Below, in pieces: positions 49,564-52,953 of a stretch of 52,953 nucleotides of DNA. The stretch lies in assembly GCA_934086775.1 (NCBI GenBank), contig CAKOIJ010000004.1, forward strand, positions 1 through 52,953, given 5' to 3'. Under the pieces are notes generated by a model that worked only from the letters and a program-made list of their open reading frames with translations, did no database searches and was not told the origin of the DNA. This DNA comes from an uncultured Bacilli bacterium. GTDB taxonomy: Bacteria; Bacillota_I; Bacilli_A; RF39; UBA660. Position numbers and translations under genes: made by a program. Position 1 is the first letter of the stretch. Each line of letters opens with the position of its first letter.

Positions 49564-51093
49564 CTAAAATTTTACAGTAGGACTAGTTCCTATACCAATA
49601 GGAATACCTATCATATAAAAACTAAGAATAACTACAATCCACAATAATATTATAACTAGAGCATAACTTCTTAAACATTCAAATAAATTTTTAATACTAT
49701 ACTTACCACCTTTATCATAAATAGATACAAGTGCAATAAATATAACAATATAACTCATAAGTGGTGTAAAAAGTAATGATATACATGAACCTGCAGTATA
49801 TATAACCTGTGCAAATTCAGGACTTACACTGGCATTCATAAGTGGAGGTATAACTCCAGCACTCATAATTTGCCATTTACTAAGCAATCCTGTATGAAAT
49901 AAACCTATTACCAAAGAAATAACAAATAATAACAATATTTGACCAAAACCACTAAACTTAAACACATTTATTAAATTTGTTAATAATGCTGTAATAACTA
50001 GTCCAATGTTACTTTTCTCGTAAACATTAATAAACAAACTAGCAAGTAGTAATAAAACTAAAACATTTCCGATTTTATCTAGTGAAAAACTCAAAGACTC
50101 ATTAACTTCATTACTATTCTTAATACTTTTAGATACAAATCCATAAACAAATCCAACAATAATAAATAAAATAGTAATTATAAATACAATACCTTGACTA
50201 AATAAACTATCTGGACCAAGCAATTTAAGAGCATAAGTACTAGCACTACTGTCAAGTAAAGCACCACTTAAAGGTAAACCTGGAATAATCATATATATAA
50301 CAATTAAGATATATACTATAGCTGCTCCTATAGCTAAAATAAATCCTCGTAATTCCTTATTACTAAATTTAACATTATCAAGGAGTTCAATTTCATCGAA
50401 TTCATACTTACCAAGTTTAGGCATAATTACCTTCTCAGTTACTCTAGTAATTAAAATAGAACTAGTTATAACTAAAATTAAACTTATAATCAGTTGAAAA
50501 TGATCACCAATAACATAATTTTTGTCAATTATAGTACTTGCTAAATTTGTTAATTTAACTAAAGAAACATCTACACTCGAAAGAATTATATTCATCCCTT
50601 TACCTAGAGTTACACTCACAAAAGTAAGAATAATACCTCCAACAGGATTTCTATGTCCATACTTAAAAAGTAAAGCACCTATAGGTAAAAGTACTACATA
50701 ACCTATATCACCAAATACCCCAGATAATATTGATAAAAGGACTAAAATAAATGTAATGCTATTCTTCCTAAAAGTTTGCGTCAAAAGAGTAAAAAATGTT
50801 CTAGCAAAGCCAGTTTTTTCAAGAACACCTAAACCAATTAATACAATAATTAAATTTCCAAGAGGTGCAAAATTAACAAAATTACTAACTGTAGTACTAA
50901 CTAAATATTTAAATCCTTTTAAACTAAGTAAATTTTCAACTTGCACTACATTATTTTGAAGTTGATTTGTATAACTATTTACAGTACTATATTCAGCTTG
51001 TAACCCGAATAATGACAAAACAAAACTTAAAATAATAACAGAAAAGGTTAAAATAATAAACATTAATATAGGACTAAACTTTTTACTTTTCAT
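49564..51093 (-). CDS. AbgT-family membrane transporter
   Basis: 509 residues from the ATG at 51093 (GGTGG upstream); the open frame before it starts at TTG without a site. About 12 hydrophobic helices. VSNFVNFAPLGNLIIVLIGLGVLEKTGF near 65-95 and GVFGDIGYVVLLPIGALLFKYGHRNPVGGI near 120-150 are AbgT hallmarks. The family includes p-aminobenzoyl-glutamate importers and antimetabolite efflux pumps. It overlaps the DUF951 gene by 11 bases. Substrate not identifiable. Confidence 0.85.
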   Translation of the reverse strand: MKSKKFSPILMFIILTFSVIILSFVLSLFGLQAEYSTVNSYTNQLQNNVVQVENLLSLKGFKYLVSTTVSNFVNFAPLGNLIIVLIGLGVLEKTGFARTFFTLLTQTFRKNSITFILVLLSILSGVFGDIGYVVLLPIGALLFKYGHRNPVGGIILTFVSVTLGKGMNIILSSVDVSLVKLTNLASTIIDKNYVIGDHFQLIISLILVITSSILITRVTEKVIMPKLGKYEFDEIELLDNVKFSNKELRGFILAIGAAIVYILIVIYMIIPGLPLSGALLDSSASTYALKLLGPDSLFSQGIVFIITILFIIVGFVYGFVSKSIKNSNEVNESLSFSLDKIGNVLVLLLLASLFINVYEKSNIGLVITALLTNLINVFKFSGFGQILLLFVISLVIGLFHTGLLSKWQIMSAGVIPPLMNASVSPEFAQVIYTAGSCISLLFTPLMSYIVIFIALVSIYDKGGKYSIKNLFECLRSYALVIILLWIVVILSFYMIGIPIGIGTSPTVKF

Positions 51094-51268
51094 CTTCCAC
51101 CACTTTCTTAAGCTTCCTTTCAAACTCTAATCTATCCATCATTATCATCCTACCACAGGCTTTACATTTTAGTTTTATATCAACACCCATTCTTACTATT
51201 TCCCATAAATTAGTACCACATGGATGTCCTTTTTTCATTATAACATTGCTTCCTAAACTATATTTCAT
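51083..51268 (-). CDS. DUF951 protein (YyaB-like)
   Basis: 61 residues: LGSNVIMKKGHPCGTNLWEIVRMGVDIKLKCKACGRMIMMDRLEFERKLKKV is the complete DUF951 pattern, with one cysteine at HPCG and a CKAC pair suited for a zinc site. Unknown function. Its position between parB and ychF repeats the order in Bacillus and Clostridium. Eight bases after parB. Confidence 0.92.
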   Translation of the reverse strand: MKYSLGSNVIMKKGHPCGTNLWEIVRMGVDIKLKCKACGRMIMMDRLEFERKLKKVVEDEK

Positions 51269-51275
51269 ATAACAC

Positions 51276-52163
51276 CTAATCTATATCAATATCTATATTA
51301 AGAATTTCCAAAATTCTTTCTAAATCCTTCTCACTATCAAAAGGAATAACTACATTTCTATTATTTACCTTAACTAAAGTTCCTATTTTTTCTCTCATTA
51401 TACTTTGAATCTCTACATGCCTAGCATCTTTAACAATAGGTTTGTTAATCTTAACTTTCTTTTCAAAACTTCCATTACTAATAATATCTTCCAAATCTCT
51501 AACTGAAAGATTTTCTTTTACAATTCTATCAGCCATTTCAAATATTTCCATTTCATCACTAAGTTTACTTAAACTTCTAGCATGTCCCATACTAATCTTA
51601 TCACTTAAAACAAGATCTTGTACTTTTCTTGGAAGTTTTAAAATACCCAAAATATTAGTAACATGACTTCTACTCTTACCAATCTTACTAGCAAGTTCTT
51701 CTTGAGTTAATCCCATGATATCGATCATTTTCTTATAAGCATTAGCTTCCTCTATAATATTTAAATTTTCTCTCTGAATATTCTCTAAAAGTGCAATACT
51801 CATCATCTCATCATCAGAAAATTCACGAACTATACAAGGAACTTCTTTTAACCCTGCTTTTCTAGCTGCAATACTTCTTCTTTCACCAGCAACTATTTCA
51901 TAGCCTTTTATACTTTTCTTAACTATAATAGGCTGAAAAATACCAAAATCTTTAATACTTTTAGCAAGTTCATTTAATTTTTCTTCATCAAAAACTTTTC
52001 TTGGTTGATACGGATTACTTCTAAGTTCATCTAAATTAATAAGTTTAACCTCATCCTTAGCAGTATTTTCAACCACATTTCTTTCAAACTCTTCTAAATT
52101 AAATGCTTCCCCACTAAATAGTTGCTCCAGCCCCTTCCCTAGAGCTTTTCTCTTTGTTTCCAT
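51276..52163 (-). CDS. parB: Chromosome partitioning protein ParB (Spo0J)
   Basis: 295 residues from the ATG at 52163 (GGAAGTGA upstream). Start ALGKGLEQLF, then NPYQPRKVFDEEKLNELAKSIKDFGIFQPIIVKK, the CTPase-type box GERRSIAARKAGL near 97, LLENIQRENLNIIEEANAYKKM, and the DNA-binding LTQEELASKIGKSRSHVTN. It spreads on parS sites and organises origin segregation with ParA. I did not find an obvious parS (TGTTNCACGTGAAACA) in the window. Confidence 0.97.
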   Translation of the reverse strand: METKRKALGKGLEQLFSGEAFNLEEFERNVVENTAKDEVKLINLDELRSNPYQPRKVFDEEKLNELAKSIKDFGIFQPIIVKKSIKGYEIVAGERRSIAARKAGLKEVPCIVREFSDDEMMSIALLENIQRENLNIIEEANAYKKMIDIMGLTQEELASKIGKSRSHVTNILGILKLPRKVQDLVLSDKISMGHARSLSKLSDEMEIFEMADRIVKENLSVRDLEDIISNGSFEKKVKINKPIVKDARHVEIQSIMREKIGTLVKVNNRNVVIPFDSEKDLERILEILNIDIDID

Positions 52164-52938
52164 TTCTATCAATCACTTCCTTTGCTAAATTAACATATGC
52201 AAGAGCACCTCTACATTTAGGATCATACTCAAGTATAGGCTTCCCATGACTTGGAGCCTCAACTAACCTAACTAACCTTGGAATAATTGTATTGAAAACT
52301 TTTTCCTTAAAAAATTTCCTAACATCTTCAACTACTTCAAGACCCACAAGTGTTCTTCCATCTAACATTGTAAGCAAAACCCCTTCAATATCTAAATGTG
52401 GATTAATTTTACTTTGAGTAAGTATAATAGTATTTAAAAGTTGCGTAACTCCTTCCAGGCTATAATACTCACATTGTACTGGAATAAGAACACTATCACT
52501 TGCTGCAAGTGCATTTGTAGTAAGTACTCCAAGTGCAGGAGGACAATCTATTAAAATAAAATCATACCTTTCTCTAATGGTATCAATTTGTAATTTAAGT
52601 TGATCTCCTATAATATAGTCACTTTCCTTACTTGCATTTTGTATGAGTTCTATTTCCGCTCCACTTAAATAAATCATTGATGGAATAATACTTAAATTTT
52701 TAAATTTAGTTTTAATAATAGCATCCTTTATATCACACCCATGTGTAATAACGTCATAAATACTCTTGTTAATATCGGCTTTATTAATACCTAGCCCAGT
52801 AGTACTATTACTTTGTGGGTCTAAATCTATTAATAAAACCTTTTTACCTAAATGCCCTAAAGCACTTGATAAATTAATACTTGTTGTTGTTTTGCCTACC
52901 CCACCTTTTTGATTTACAAGTGATATAACCTTTCCCAT
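52114..52938 (-). CDS. parA: Chromosome partitioning ATPase ParA (Soj)
   Basis: 274 residues. Deviant Walker A KGGVGKTTTSINL near 11, the LLIDLDPQSNSTTGLGI segment near 35, and Walker B FILIDCPPALG near 128. AGGTAG precedes the ATG. The C-terminal part overlaps parB by 50 bases. ParA dimers bind DNA and ATP and, driven by ParB, position the origin region. Its place beside parB indicates proximity to oriC. Confidence 0.97.
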   Translation of the reverse strand: MGKVISLVNQKGGVGKTTTSINLSSALGHLGKKVLLIDLDPQSNSTTGLGINKADINKSIYDVITHGCDIKDAIIKTKFKNLSIIPSMIYLSGAEIELIQNASKESDYIIGDQLKLQIDTIRERYDFILIDCPPALGVLTTNALAASDSVLIPVQCEYYSLEGVTQLLNTIILTQSKINPHLDIEGVLLTMLDGRTLVGLEVVEDVRKFFKEKVFNTIIPRLVRLVEAPSHGKPILEYDPKCRGALAYVNLAKEVIDRNGNKEKSSREGAGATI

Positions 52939-52953
52939 AATACTACCTCGCTA

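Overview
The window comes from an AT-rich (roughly 25-30% GC by eye) low-GC Gram-positive bacterium using the standard code: TGG is the tryptophan codon and TGA acts as a stop. Firmicute-type signals agree with this: AGGAGG ribosome binding sites, a T-box leader before lysS, a CIRCE-like element before hsp20, a TagO/WecA-type gene, a SipW-type signal peptidase and typA. Coat-like genes (CotJB, CotJC, CotF-like) hint at a spore-forming or formerly spore-forming Bacilli/Clostridia relative. I cannot name the species; an uncultured gut lineage is a guess. The right end keeps the oriC-proximal order known from Bacillus: parA-parB-DUF951-ychF ... rpsF-ssb-rpsR.

Region by region. 1-7.7 kb: TagO/WecA fragment, tsaE, cotJB-cotJC, an ABC exporter, a lone ClpB-type AAA+ domain, tRNA-Asn, rubrerythrin, CotF-like proteins, hsp20. 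7.7-11 kb: a three-gene cluster (SDR, E2-like acyltransferase with an altered catalytic motif, acyl-CoA ligase). 11-15.3 kb: rnr, a CmpB-like membrane protein, a glycosyltransferase. 15.3-22 kb: DUF4143 ATPase preceded by three 33-bp direct repeats, psd, a lipid kinase, sipW, queH, typA. 22-28.3 kb: gene remnants, an XRE repressor with three operators, HtrA, an Abi_2 protein, PspC, a CAT-like enzyme, rpsI-rplM. 38.2-53 kb: surface repeat protein, dus, T-box-lysS, transporters, a Clp ATPase with a decayed second ATPase domain, a YugP-like protease, ribosomal genes, ychF, parAB.

The main finding is an integrated filamentous phage (inovirus-like) of about 9.7 kb between rplM and the surface-protein gene, bounded by a perfect 19-bp direct repeat (28401-28419 and 38093-38111). 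Nearly all its genes lie on the minus strand. In transcription order they are: a probable ssDNA-binding protein, a coat-like peptide, several tiny membrane proteins, a large secreted and membrane-anchored protein (adsorption candidate), more small membrane proteins including a second coat-like peptide, a Zot/pI ATPase, a Rep_trans replication initiator and a DDE transposase that may serve as integrase. A GC-rich hairpin inside the 5' end of rep closely resembles, from memory, the ICEBs1 oriT nicked by the related relaxase NicK, and is a strong candidate for the rolling-circle origin. The 549-base gap between rep and the transposase can fold into two elaborate structures, candidates for the packaging signal or the second-strand origin. 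The phage sits immediately upstream of the rplM -35 box and leaves that promoter intact.
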